A model generated the notes under the pieces. That model did not search any database and was not told the origin of the DNA. It saw only the letters and a list, made by a program, of their open reading frames with translations. A DNA stretch of 64,000 bases, from positions 4,091,686 to 4,155,685 of the forward strand of contig JADCRB010000001.1 of the NCBI GenBank assembly GCA_021464245.1. The letters are read 5' to 3'. This document shows, piece by piece, positions 1-10,175 of this stretch. This DNA is from Carallia brachiata. Its lineage: Eukaryota > Streptophyta > Magnoliopsida > Malpighiales > Rhizophoraceae. How positions within the stretch are numbered: the stretch's first letter is position 1; each line of letters starts with the position of its first letter. Position numbers and translations under genes: made by a program.

Positions 1-464
1 AAGCCATTAGTGTAGAAAATTATATGTTCTCTAAACTAATAATACTCGGTTTGCATTACCATAGCTCATCAAGGTATAAAAGTCAGATACGTAAGAAGGA
101 GACTACGGCCAACCGAGACCCCCATCGCATTACTTACAGTACTATTGTTCACTTGTTTTTATTGTCATGTTTTTCTACTCATATTTTATATGTTTTATTT
201 CTCTCTTTATGGGATGTAATTAATTTATATCTATCACAAGTGCACATTTTGGGTTTTGCTAATGTGTAGAGTTATACAGGAAACCAATCCATTTAGAAAG
301 AGTAGTTATTGAACTTGAAATAATTTCTTCGATTAGAAGGTGAAATGAGAGAGCGATACAATTTTGTAACTTTAGCCCTATAATTGCTAGCAATGTAAGT
401 GAATGTAATTTAGTGCAATGCAGGGTTGCCTACAACCTATAAATGGTTATAGTTGAATTATTTG
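1..464. other. AT-rich flank without a recognised gene
   Basis: This is the host sequence into which the Copia element inserted. A short open frame at 24-269 has no recognisable domain and looks like chance coding in AT-rich DNA. The last five bases (460-464, ATTTG) are the left copy of the Copia target-site duplication. Confidence 0.6.
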
Positions 465-684
465 TGTTAGAATAAGTAATGTATATGGCTAGAATCAAAT
501 TAGAGATCTTGTAAGATTATGTAAATTATTCTTGACATGATTACGATATTGTTATCATTATTTGTAATTATTTGCCTTCTTATTTCATGTATAGCCCTCC
601 TGTATATATTGAGGTCATCCCTCAAAATAATATATACAAAAAAAAAAAAATCTTATTCTCTTAAAAGCCTTCTTAGTATTATCA
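465..684 (+). repeat. 5' LTR of the Copia element
   Basis: It begins TGTTAGAATAAG and ends ATCA directly before the primer site. It matches 5712-5927 along its full length. A TATA-like CTGTATATATTG at about 600-610 is a plausible promoter core for the element. The run of A at about 640-650 is longer than in the 3' copy. Confidence 0.93.
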
Positions 685-696
685 TGGTATCAGAGC
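685..696 (+). other. Primer binding site (initiator tRNA-Met)
   Basis: TGGTATCAGAGC immediately follows the 5' LTR and is the standard plant Copia primer site, complementary to the 3' end of initiator methionyl tRNA. Confidence 0.95.
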
Positions 697-1089
697 CCTT
701 CTCAATTTAGTGAGACAGGAATTGTTCCGTATTCTTTGTTTCGCCGATCTCCGTATCATCTATTGGTTCTTTTGTTGTTATTATTTTTCTAGTGGTACTG
801 TTCACCTAGCTTTGTTACCGTCGTCAGTTACTGGAAACTATTCAGTGCTGCTATTTATGGTTCTGCAGACCCCGTTTATCCTCAATCAAGAATTTGTTTT
901 CACAGACCTCTAGTTTTTGATCTATTCTGTCAGACCTCAATATTTCAAACCTTTGTTCTGAATCTGGTGAGCCTTTGGTTCCATTTTTATTTGGATTTTT
1001 TCACATCCAAATGCAGAAATCCGTTCTACAGGACACAGAAAACTCATTGCGGGAAAATTGTCTTGATCGGACCTCCCACGCCTCGTCAT

Positions 1090-1380
1090 GCGCTCGTTGG
1101 AATACTGCCCGACGATATACTCTCATCCACGCGCTGGAAAGTTCTAGAGGTTGAAGACGACCAGTCATCAGACACGTGTTAGCCACGTCAGCCCACTTTG
1201 CCACGTGTCCACATAATATTGGTCAGATATAGCCACGTCACCGACCACGTGTCTGTCACGTAATCATCCATGGGTTTTGCCACATCATATGCACATCAGC
1301 CAATTGACTGCCACATCAGCACCGTTGATTGCCACGTTAGCACCTTGACTACCGCGTCAACATCATTGACCGACCCGGTT
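1090..1380 (+). promoter_or_regulatory. G-box / CCACGTCA motif cluster in the Copia leader
   Basis: The untranslated leader holds a dense series of CCACGTCA, GCCACATCA and related words. Three perfect CACGTG G-boxes lie at 1173-1178, 1202-1207 and 1246-1251. ACGT-core motifs are binding sites for plant bZIP and bHLH factors. Whether this cluster works as an enhancer or is only a degenerate short tandem repeat cannot be told from sequence. Confidence 0.5.
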
Positions 1381-1578
1381 CATAAACTTGACCAGCTATT
1401 TCAACCACTTTTGGACCAATTTTTGATTGGTTCAAACTGGTTTCTAAGGTTTTTGGACATCCTCTTTTCATTTTTGAGGTTTGTTTCTTCAAATTCTGAC
1501 TATACATACTGGTTTTGGTATGTCTTGTACTTAGTTCAGCATTATTTATCTATGTTTGACATCATATTTACTACTGCT

Positions 1579-2434
1579 ATGGAAAAATTTGAAACTTCTA
1601 TGCCAATAAGTACTATTATAGATGGGGCAAATTATGTTCTGTGGTCCCAAGAAATGTGCAGCTTCCTAAAGGGGCACAAAATCTGGTGTTACGTTAGTGG
1701 GAACATTCCAAAACCTACTTCAACGAAAGGCAAGGAAAAGGTAGAGTCATCTGAGAAGCTGGATGAGCAGATTGAGGAATAGGAGAGTAACAACCATGAT
1801 TTTGGAATACTGGTGTTTCGATCATCAAACTTCAATTTGGTCATCTCGGTACTGCAAAAGAAATATGGGATCTATTAGCTTCTAGATATTCTATCTATCA
1901 CGGTGCACATCAGTATCAGCTCTTTGGTGATCTTTATCATTTGAAATAACAGCTGGGATAATCTATCAAAGCCTTTCTATCTCAAATGCATGTTATATGG
2001 GACCAATTGGCACTTTCTAAACCTGCATGGGATTATCCCTTTGATGCTATTAAGTTTTCACAGTGTAGAGATAGAATGAGAATTATGCAATTTCTTATAG
2101 CACTCATTAATGATTACAAACCTATGTCAGCTTCTCTATTTCATTGCGATCCATTACCTTCTTTGGAAAGTGTAGTGAGCTACTCTCTGAGGAAACTCGT
2201 TTAGTCACCATGCGGGCTCATCATCCTACTGCACCTACTCCTACTGGTATTGTTCTACTCACATCTTTTCCTTCCATTCAGCGCCATTCTGCACCTACTC
2301 CAGCTGACAATATCTTGTTTACCTATTCTCCTTCTAATCAGCGAAAACTAAGTTGTCGGTATTGCCATAAATCAGATTATCACATCTCAGAATGCCACAA
2401 GTTACAGGCCAAGAACCAGTCATGCTCTACATAG
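1579..2434 (+). pseudogene. Copia gag remnant with altered zinc knuckle
   Basis: The likely gag start is the ATG at 1579, giving an uninterrupted stretch to a stop at 1780-1782. It carries the N-terminal Copia gag signature around DGANYVLWSQEMCSFLKG. Downstream the frame is broken by stops and shifts, with further gag segments at about 1986-2204. A CCHC zinc knuckle lies near 2355-2400 (CRYCHKSDYHISEC); aligned to the usual CX2CX4HX4C spacing, the histidine position holds Tyr. The product would have formed the particle that packages element RNA in the cytoplasm. The breaks make it non-functional. Confidence 0.85.
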
Positions 2435-2589
2435 TCAAACAATTCTAAGGTAAGTTTAGTAAGACTGCTGCTGCTACCACTGCTGCCACTGAGGTTTTAC
2501 CCACTGATCTTGAGACTCTCTTAAGCCAAGTTGAATTTGATACCCTGAAAAAAGCCTTAGCTAAATTTGGTAATTCCTCTTTTGCCTTA

Positions 2590-3840
2590 TCAGTTGTTCA
2601 GGGTACATCCAAATCTTGGTTCTTAGACTCTGAATGTTGTAATCATATGACCTTTGATATTACACTTTTTAGTCAAAACAAGCGTCCCCATATGCACTTG
2701 TTATTCATACTACTAATAATTCTCAAATGCATGTTAGTCATAATGGCAACATTTCTACTACAAACTTAGCCTTGTTTGATACTTTTTTAGTTCCCAATCT
2801 TACTTTAAATCTTATTTCCATTGGTCAATTGTGTGACCTTGGCCTTGACTTACACTTCTCTTCTACTGGTTGTCGTGTGTAGGATCCAAAGACGGGTCAG
2901 ATTCTTGGGACAGGCTGTAAAGTTGGACGTATGTTTGAACTTGTCTCGCTAAAAATTCCAAGGTCATCTAATAATCATTATGTTGCGTTTGTTTCCTCTG
3001 TACTTTGGCATTCTCGTCTTGGTCATGTTTCTCATTCCAGATTGAGTCCTTTAATTTCAAGTGGTGTTCTAGGTTCTATTAAAAGTGTTGAGACTGATTG
3101 TGTTACATGTCAGCTTGGCAAACATCATGCTTTACCTTTTAATAATAGTGATTCTATTTCTTCTGCACTATTTGATTCATTCTGATGTTTAGGGACCATT
3201 TATATTGATACTATGGGTGGATCATGTGACATTTATTGATAATTACTCACGCTATACATGGCTTTACCTTATGAAGAATTGTTCTGAACTATTTGGTGTC
3301 TATTCTCAATTTGCTGTTATGGTCAAAACTTAGTTTTCTCAAAATATCAAATTGTTTCATATTAATAATACCATGGAATACAAAGACTCCAAATTTCTAT
3401 AGCTTCTTTCTCAATCTAGCACTATTCTCCAACGCTCTTGTCCAAGTACCTAATAGTAGAATGGACGAGCCAAATGCAAACATCAACACATTCTAGACAC
3501 AATTCGAGCCCTTTTCATTTCTGCTTCTTGTCCTGAACATTTTTAGGGAGAAGTTGCTCTTATAACTGTATACACTATTAATCAAGTTCCATCCAAAGTT
3601 ATCAACAATGTGTCTCCTTTTGAGCGCCTTTATGGTACATCACCATCCTATCAATCTCTTCGAGTCTTCGATTGTGTTTGTTTTATTCTCTTACAACCTT
3701 ATGAAAGAACCAAGTTAGATCCTCAACCCCGTCTGTGTTGCTTTTTGGGTTATGGGATTGAGTATAAAGGATATTGATATTGGGATCTGGTCTCCAAACG
3801 TCTGCACGTTTCCCGTTATGTCATTTTTTGGGGACATAAA
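2590..3840 (+). pseudogene. Copia protease, pre-integrase and integrase remnant
   Basis: At about 2610-2655 the text WFLDSECCNHMTF is the aspartic-protease active site, with Glu where the D-S-G triad needs Gly. The pre-integrase zinc-binding domain is clear at 3005-3140 (LWHSRLGHVSHSRL, then CVTCQLGKHH). The integrase core follows with frameshifts and stops to about 3780. The phrase VSPFERLYGTSPSYQSL near 3610-3660 is a late integrase landmark. The domain order protease, integrase, then RT defines Copia. All frames are disrupted. Confidence 0.85.
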
Positions 3841-4099
3841 ATGTTTTCTTCTCTTTCCTCCTTTCAGCTACATGCTTTATCACAATCACTTTTCACTGAT
3901 CCTTTTATTGATTTGCTGACAAACACTGCACTTTCTAAAAATTTTCCAATATCCCCGCTTCCCATAGATCCTTTTCCTTTTGGTTTCGATGTAGGTTCAA
4001 CGGGCAGTCCACCACCGGCTAATCCTGAAGTATCTTCCATATCTGTGGATCATGCACCCTCCTCTAAGTCTCCTTCTAAGCCTCTACCTGAACGTCGTT

Positions 4100-5690
4100 C
4101 TTCTCAAGTGAGTAAACTACTTTCTCACCTTAAAGATTTTGTTGTTTATTCCACCATTGCCACTTTATATGAACCTCAAACTTATCGAGAAGCAAGTACT
4201 AACCCTCTTTGGCAGCAACCAATGGTGGAGGAATTGCAAGCCTTATCTAAAGCTCATACTTGGGATTTGGTTGAACTCCCTCATGGTAAATCGGCTTTTG
4301 GGTGTAAGTGGGTCTATAAGATCAAGACCAAATCTGAAGGATCTGTTGAGCGGTATAAAGCTCAGTTGGTGGCTAAAGGCTTTACTTAAGAGCATGGGAT
4401 TGACTATGAGGAGACTTTTGCTTCAGTAGCGCGAATCACTTCAGTCAGGAGTTTGTTGGCAGTTACTGCAATTCGACATTGGAAGCTTATTCAAATGAAT
4501 GTTAAAAATGCCTTTCTTAATGGAGATCTTACAGAGGAATTTTACATGCAACCTCCACCTGGATATAACCATCCCCCCAACATGGTCTGTCGTCTTCGCC
4601 GAGCACTCTATGGCCTCAAACAGGCACCTTGAGCATGGTTTGCCAAATTCAGTACAACTATGCACTAGTTTAGCTTTTCTTCTAGCCCTTATGATACTGC
4701 TTTATTTTTCTGCAAAAGTACTAATGGAATCATTCTGCTCTGACTTTATGTTGATGATCTAATTATCATACGAGATGATTTGCAAGGCATTGATGATATT
4801 AAGTAGTATCTCAATCAACAATTTGAGATGAGGGATCTTGGTTTACTCAATTATTTTTTGGCTCTAGAAGTTTCTTCTGATTCTATAGGATACCATTTAT
4901 CTCAAGCCAAATATGCCTTCGATTTGCTCAATTGAGTAGGGATCAGTGATAGCAAAATTTCTTCTATGCCTCTTGAGTACAATGCCAAATTCTCTTCCAC
5001 TGATGACATATTATTGAAAGATCCTACTCTTTATTGACAACTAGTTGGGAGTCTGGTATATCTCATTGTTACTCGACTAGACATTGCTTATACTGTCCAT
5101 ATGGTCAGCTAGTTCATGGCAGCACCTCGGTCTACCCACTATGCTGCTGTTCTTCGAATTCTTCGCTATATCAAGGGAACTATGTTTCATGGACTAATTT
5201 CTCTGCTCACTCATCACTAGTTGCAGGCTTATTCTGATCGTAGTTGGGCACGTGATCCTACAGATAGACCTTTTACAGTAGGATATCGTTTTTTTTTTTT
5301 TTTGAGAATCCTATCATTTCTTGGCGCAATAAAAAGCAAACAGTCACAACTCGATCTAGTACTGAAGCTGAATATTGAGCTCTTGTGGATATTGCATCCG
5401 AATTATTATAGCTTCGATGGCTCCGATAGGATATGATTGTTACACACTTATCAGCCACACCTATTCATTATAATAATCGTAGTGCCATCCAAATTGTTCA
5501 TAATGATGTTTTCCAAGAGCGGACCAAGCAAATTGAGAATAATTGTCATTTTGTTCATCAGCACATAGTTCAGAACACTATTTTCTTATTCTTTGTTTCT
5601 TCTGTTGTCAAACTACTGATATCTTCACTAAGGCTCATCCACCCGGACGACACTCTGATCTGGTTTCCAAACTCAAGTTGGCCATTTTAC
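4100..5690 (+). pseudogene. Copia reverse transcriptase and RNase H remnant
   Basis: Reverse transcriptase begins near 4140, with the conserved block PLWQQPMVEELQAL at 4205-4246 and FGCKWVYKIK at 4300. The YVDD catalytic box is intact at 4747-4758. In-frame stops occur at 4387-4389, in QAP*AW near 4630 and just before YVDD at 4741-4743. RNase H starts near 5220 (AYSDRSWARDPTDR) and ends with TDIFTKAH near 5610-5640. A T-run at 5290-5303 marks a frame shift. The first two stops fit single C-to-T changes, as expected of an old methylated copy. Confidence 0.88.
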
Positions 5691-5696
5691 CAACTT

Positions 5697-5711
5697 GAGT
5701 TTGATGGGGCA
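5697..5711 (+). other. Polypurine tract of the Copia element
   Basis: GAGTTTGATGGGGCA lies directly before the 3' LTR, where plus-strand DNA synthesis would be primed. It is interrupted by pyrimidines and so is weaker than typical Copia tracts. Confidence 0.6.
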
Positions 5712-5927
5712 TATTAGAATAAGTAATGTATATGGTTAGAATCAAATTAGAGATCCTATAGGATTCCGAAAATTATTCTTGATATGACTACGATATTATT
5801 ATCATTATTTGTAATTATTTTCCTTCCTATTTCATATACAACACTCCTGTATATATTGAGGTCATCCTTCAAAGTAATATATACACAAAAAAATCTTAGT
5901 CTCTCAAAAGCCTTCTCAATTTTATCA
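5712..5927 (+). repeat. 3' LTR of the Copia element
   Basis: It matches the 5' LTR over its length and ends TTTATCA before the right target duplication (5928-5932). Its first dinucleotide is TA rather than TG, a G-to-A change. Confidence 0.92.
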
Positions 5928-5932
5928 ATTTG

Positions 5933-6891
5933 AATTATTATTTAACTTTATTTATTTTACGGTCTATTGCCTGCCCCAGTGCTTGCTTCGGCTGTCTTAG
6001 ATCTCTAGAGTTTAGTTAGACAAGATTAACTTTAAACGATGACCCTTTGCACTAGGAAAGGGGAAAAGCTTTGGACACTTTATAAAATAAAATGATTGAC
6101 TTGAATGCCTTTTATGTTGAACCATCACTCCAAATAAAAAGGAAATGGTTCAGATGCTTTTCATGTTGCCCCTTCCCATTGAAGAATTTTTAAAAAGTGT
6201 TGCATGTTTATTATGATGGCTCATCACACCAAAAGAATTTTATTTTGAAGCATTGGAATTTTCGGAGAAATATTGCTTAGTTTTAAAATTTGGAAAATTT
6301 CAAAATTTTTAGATGAGCCATATACAACTACAAAGCTAGAGGTGTCTAGTTTCCAATACCATGGAAGTACTCTAATTGGTGATCTATAGAAGCTGTTTTG
6401 TATACAAGAAAAACGAGTGCTCAAACAATGGTGGCAGACTAGATTAGTCGAATTCAAATGGATACTATAGACAGATAATTATGTTATATGAATTATATTT
6501 GTTCTTTATATTTAGTAGTTTTAGTGTATTTTTATCCTAAATCTGCTTATAGGAGTTGAATTTATGTTTTAAAAGAAGATTAAATGGATTGCTGCAAGTT
6601 AGAAGCTTAAATATAATTTTGAGAAAATCTAACCACTGAAGGGTATTTCAAAACATTCACAATATAAACATTGGTGGATGGATTTGGAGCCCTCATGAAA
6701 ATTAAAATAAACATCTTGGGCTTTCTAGAATGGACTTATTTGTGGAAATCTGACTAGAATTAGTCCTTAAACTGATGTCCTCAATCCAACTCTTAACATA
6801 GATTTGTGAATACACCACAAAATTACTCTAAATCACTCAATTAACAAGTTTGCAATTACGGTGAGCAAAAGTCGAACCCATAGAGGTTGAT
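5933..6891. other. AT-rich sequence, no gene recognised
   Basis: No domain, RNA gene or clear repeat boundary is visible. A minus-strand open frame at 6224-6457 has no recognisable motif. The last about 100 bases (6780-6891) may belong to the same dispersed repeat as 6892-7226, since the phrase GTCGAACCCATAGAGG is typical of a common plant LTR-associated repeat. Confidence 0.5.
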
Positions 6892-7226
6892 TCTCGATTA
6901 ATCAGTTGATTTGCAATTCTGGTCCTATTAAATCCAAACAAACATAAATAAAAGAAAAAAGGGAAGGAGGGATGAATTTTGCTTTAAATAAACTACTAAA
7001 AATCAAAACACAAAACTAATTACAAATAAAATCAATAGAGAACATACTTTCGGTAACAAGGATGTTTATACCATTCAATTCATACATCAATCATTGACAC
7101 TAAAGATAAAAAATCTTTTAATTGAATATTTAGCCTAGAATATTAATAGACTCTATTATTTTGAATCTTTGTTTAGTCTGTTGCTAATTGAGACATGCTC
7201 TATAATTAACCTCTTATCAATTAAAC
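6892..7226 (-). repeat. Left arm of a 335-bp inverted repeat around the Athila-like remnant
   Basis: Read on the minus strand, this stretch matches 16383-16715 on the plus strand nearly end to end, at roughly 80 percent by eye. Shared blocks include ACATCCTTGTTAC and TTTGCAATTAGTTTTGTG-like text, and similarity stops sharply on both outer sides. It belongs to a widespread AT-rich plant repeat family, probably LTR-derived. The two copies face each other across the gypsy remnant. Confidence 0.8.
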
Positions 7227-7520
7227 TATCTAGGAATTAGATTTTGTCGTTCTTAGGGATTGATTGTTTAATTAATTTGTTTTTTTTTTTTTTGTGTTTG
7301 TTGTCTTATATAACTTCTGTTGCAGGCTTATGTGTCAAACGAAAAATTTGACTAAAAGCTTTGTCGAACAAAAGACTACATTATAGCGAACAAGCACATA
7401 GTTTTTCCTCCTCTACCAGAACTTGAACTCATACCAACCTTTTATCATTAAGCTCATTAAGTGACATAGAATCAGAAATCATGGCTACAAATTTCAACAA
7501 CAACAATCACAATTTACATT

Positions 7521-8121
7521 GTGTTTGAGAGAGGGTAAAGAGAGGGAAAAGAGAGGAAAGTAGATAGTAAAAAATAAGTATTCGTGTTTGGGAAGTGTTT
7601 TTGGGAGGGAGAAAAAGTGGAGAAGAAGAAAGCTAACTTTCTTCCTTGGCCTACCAAAACCATTTCTCCCAACATTGGGAGGATTTGGGAAAAAAGTGAT
7701 TGATGCTCTTACTTTTTTATTAAAAGACTATACCACCCTCGTAATACATTAATAACTACAAAATAGTTAAAAGAAAAAAAAATTACCTACATTCTTTAAA
7801 ATTTTATTAAATTTTATAATAACAAATTGTAAAATTTTTATAAACTTATTAGACTAAATTTATACAAGTATTTTATATATAATTTATAAATCAAATACTT
7901 TTTGTATTATATATCTCTTTTTCGCGCGTCCCTTGGCCTTTCTCCTCCTCTCTTTTTCTCCCCTAGTTCCACTTTTTTTCCCAAGCCCTTTTAGTTTTCC
8001 TCTCTCCTATCACCTCTTCCCAAATACGAGAGATGATGAAAAATATTCCTCTCTTCCAATAATCGTCTCCACCACTTTCCTCTCTTCCATTGTCCTCTTC
8101 CTTAGGATTTTATCCAAACAC
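7521..8121. mobile_element. MITE with long imperfect terminal inverted repeats, inside Athila gag
   Basis: It starts GTGTTTGAGAGAGGG and ends CCAAACAC. The left arm (about 7521-7650) is purine-rich, and the right arm (about 7920-8121) is its pyrimidine-rich complement with the same word order (GAGAGGAAAGT, GTGTTTGGGAAG-like text). The middle is AT-rich and has no coding. It interrupts the gag frame between NNHNLH and KEFVPF. No convincing target duplication was found. The superfamily (hAT or Mutator type) is unresolved. Confidence 0.7.
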
Positions 8122-8906
8122 ACTATTAAAGGAGTTCGTACCTTTTGATCTAAATCAACAACCTCTTTGCATAGGTTATCCTAATGTTGATGTTACCTTT
8201 GAATTGAAATCTAGTCTAATACATATTAAGCTAACTTTTTGTGGTCTTGTAGGTGAAGATCCACATAAGCATTTAAAGTAATTTCATATAGTTTGTTCAA
8301 TCTTGAACCCTGTTGGGTTAACAAAAGAACAAATCAATATGAGGACTTTCCTATTCTCTTTGGCAAACCTAGCAAACGATTGGCTCTACAACTTACTTTT
8401 GGGATCAATCATCACATAGAATGAGATAAAGAGGCTATTTTTGGAAAAGTACTTTTCGCCTTCTAAAGTAGCTACTATTTGAAAAGAGATATGTGAAATT
8501 CGGCAATATAATGAAGAGTTCCTATACAAATATTGGGAACTTTTTAAGAAGCTTTGTGCAAGATGGCCCCATCATCAAATCAATGATCAACTTCTAATAC
8601 CATACTTTTATGAAAAACTTTTTCCCACGGATTGAATTATGATCTCATAGCAAATGGAGGAGCCTTAGTAGACAAAACCCAAAAATTGCAAAGAATTTGA
8701 TAGCAAATATGGTTGTGAATTCCCAACAATTTAGCACCCAGCATGATCCATCATCTAAAATTGTCAATAAGGTAAGTATATCTTCCCCTGAACAATAAAT
8801 TGCTATTTTGACATCTATTGTGCATCAAATGGCTGTATGAAATATGCAACAAGTATGCATGTGCCATTTACTCAAATCAAGGACATCCAACTGATTTGTG
8901 TCCAAC

Positions 8907-9126
8907 ACTTTAAGATGATCTAATATAGCAAACTAATGCCACAGGGGGATTCTAAGGCAGCCAAAATACAAGTAGGAAACAAGGACAAGTATTCAAAGCT
9001 TGGAGAATCAATAATCCAATACTTCAAGATGATCCAATACAACAAACCAATGCCACAGGAGGATTCCAAGGGCAGCCAAAACGCAAGTTTGAAACAAGGG
9101 CAAATGTTCAAAGCTTGGAAAATCAG
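8907..9126 (+). repeat. Two-copy tandem duplication in Athila gag (about 114 bp)
   Basis: The block from AAGATGATCTAAT to CAAAGCTTGGAGAATCA (8907-9020) is repeated at 9021-9126 with scattered changes. Shared words include ATGCCACAGG, GATTC and CAAAGCTTGG. The duplication lies between the zinc knuckle and the gag-protease linker, a low-complexity region where expansion is tolerated. Confidence 0.8.
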
Positions 9127-9499
9127 TAAGTCAACTTGCCATGGCTGTGAGTAGACTGAAAGTGCAAGGATTGGGCAAACTACCTTCTCAAACTGTGGTA
9201 AATCTGAAAGAGGATGCCAGTGCGATAGTTTTAAGGAATGGAAAAGAAGTAAAAGCACCAATAAAGACACCTCCCACAATACAAGAAGAGACCATGATGG
9301 ATGAAATCATGCCCACCAAAGCCCAAACATCACCACTTAAGGTACTCAACCTTAATTTCCTCCAATGTTACTTTAGCTCCTTTACCAAGTAGATTTGCAA
9401 AATCTTAAAAAAAAAAAAAAACAAGAAATTTTGAACATGTTTCAAAAGGTAGAAGTGAGCATACCCATAATCGATCCAATCAAACAAGTGCATTGATAT

Positions 9500-9973
9500 G
9501 CAAAGTTTCACAAGAAATTGTTCACAAATATAAGGAAGCTCAAAGGTAACAAAAAGGTGAGTGTGGGGGAGTTAGTTTTAACTGTTATTCAAAGAAAACT
9601 TGCCCTTAAATGCAAAGACGCTAGTATGTTCACTATTCTTTACACTATAAACAATACTAGATTTGAAATAGCTATGCTAGATTTAGAAGCATCAATTAAT
9701 GTTATGACACACTCTATTTATGATTCTTTGAAACAAAATGGTGTGATTATACAACTTGTTGATCAATCTAATGTCTATTATAAGGGAGTTGTTGAGGACG
9801 TTCATGTACAGGTTGATAAGTTGGTCTTCTTAGTAGATTTTTACATTATTGAGATGGAGAATGATAATTCCCACAATGTTGCCTGTATCTTGTTAGGAGA
9901 ACATTTCTTCAAGACATTAAGGACAAAGATAGGTGTTCACGATGATACACTCACCATAGAGAAACAAGTTTGA
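9500..9973 (+). pseudogene. Athila-like aspartic protease remnant
   Basis: An open frame of 151 codons (9518-9973) carries the retroviral-type protease block FTILYTINNTRFEIAMLDL followed by EASINVM. The usual D-L-G-A-S active site reads D-L-E-A-S, so the catalytic Gly is lost. The later LGEHFFKTLRTKIGVHDDTL matches the end of the family's protease. The long open frame despite the broken active site suggests few frame-shifting changes here rather than function. Confidence 0.82.
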
Positions 9974-10175
9974 AGTAGTCTTTAACCAATACCTTAAGAA
10001 GGAAAACATTAACAAATTTGATAGAAAACTTCCTTCATGTGAAAACATAGAGAACATAATAATGGCATTGCATTCAATGCATCTTGTTCCAAGAAGGTAT
10101 AATGCATCTTATATTGAATTACCTATTTCTATCAGCAAATTTCTACCTTCAGTTGTATAGGCATCTGTACCAAAA

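Larger units (their letters stand above)
465..5927 (+). mobile_element. Complete but inactivated Ty1/Copia LTR retrotransposon
   Basis: A 5.46-kb element with two LTRs of about 220 bp, a primer binding site directly after the 5' LTR, a long leader, gag, protease, integrase, reverse transcriptase and RNase H in Copia order, and a purine-rich tract before the 3' LTR. It is flanked by a perfect 5-bp target duplication, ATTTG at 460-464 and 5928-5932, so both ends are original. The reading frame is broken repeatedly by stops and frameshifts, and key residues are lost: the protease active-site Gly is Glu, and a zinc-knuckle His is Tyr. The two LTRs differ at many positions, so the insertion is old. 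It cannot encode its own proteins now. Confidence 0.95.
7481..9392 (+). pseudogene. Athila-like gag remnant split by a MITE
   Basis: The probable start ATG at 7481 begins MATNFNNNNHNLH, then the MITE interrupts, and gag resumes at about 8122 (KEFVPFDLNQQPLCIGYPN). The capsid landmark GLVGEDPHKHLK is at 8247-8279. A degenerate zinc knuckle, CAIYSNQGHPTDLC at 8860-8901, has Tyr in place of the second Cys. The gag-protease linker LPSQTVVNLKEDASAIVLRN lies near 9180-9240. An internal tandem duplication at 8907-9126 expands the linker. Numerous stops break the frame. Confidence 0.8.

Noticed and set aside
24..269. 81-codon open frame at the left edge
   Set aside because: No recognisable domain; AT-rich hydrophobic translation typical of non-coding DNA.
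8920..9279. Minus-strand 119-codon frame
   Set aside because: Shadow of Athila gag; its internal repeat mirrors the tandem duplication of the plus strand.
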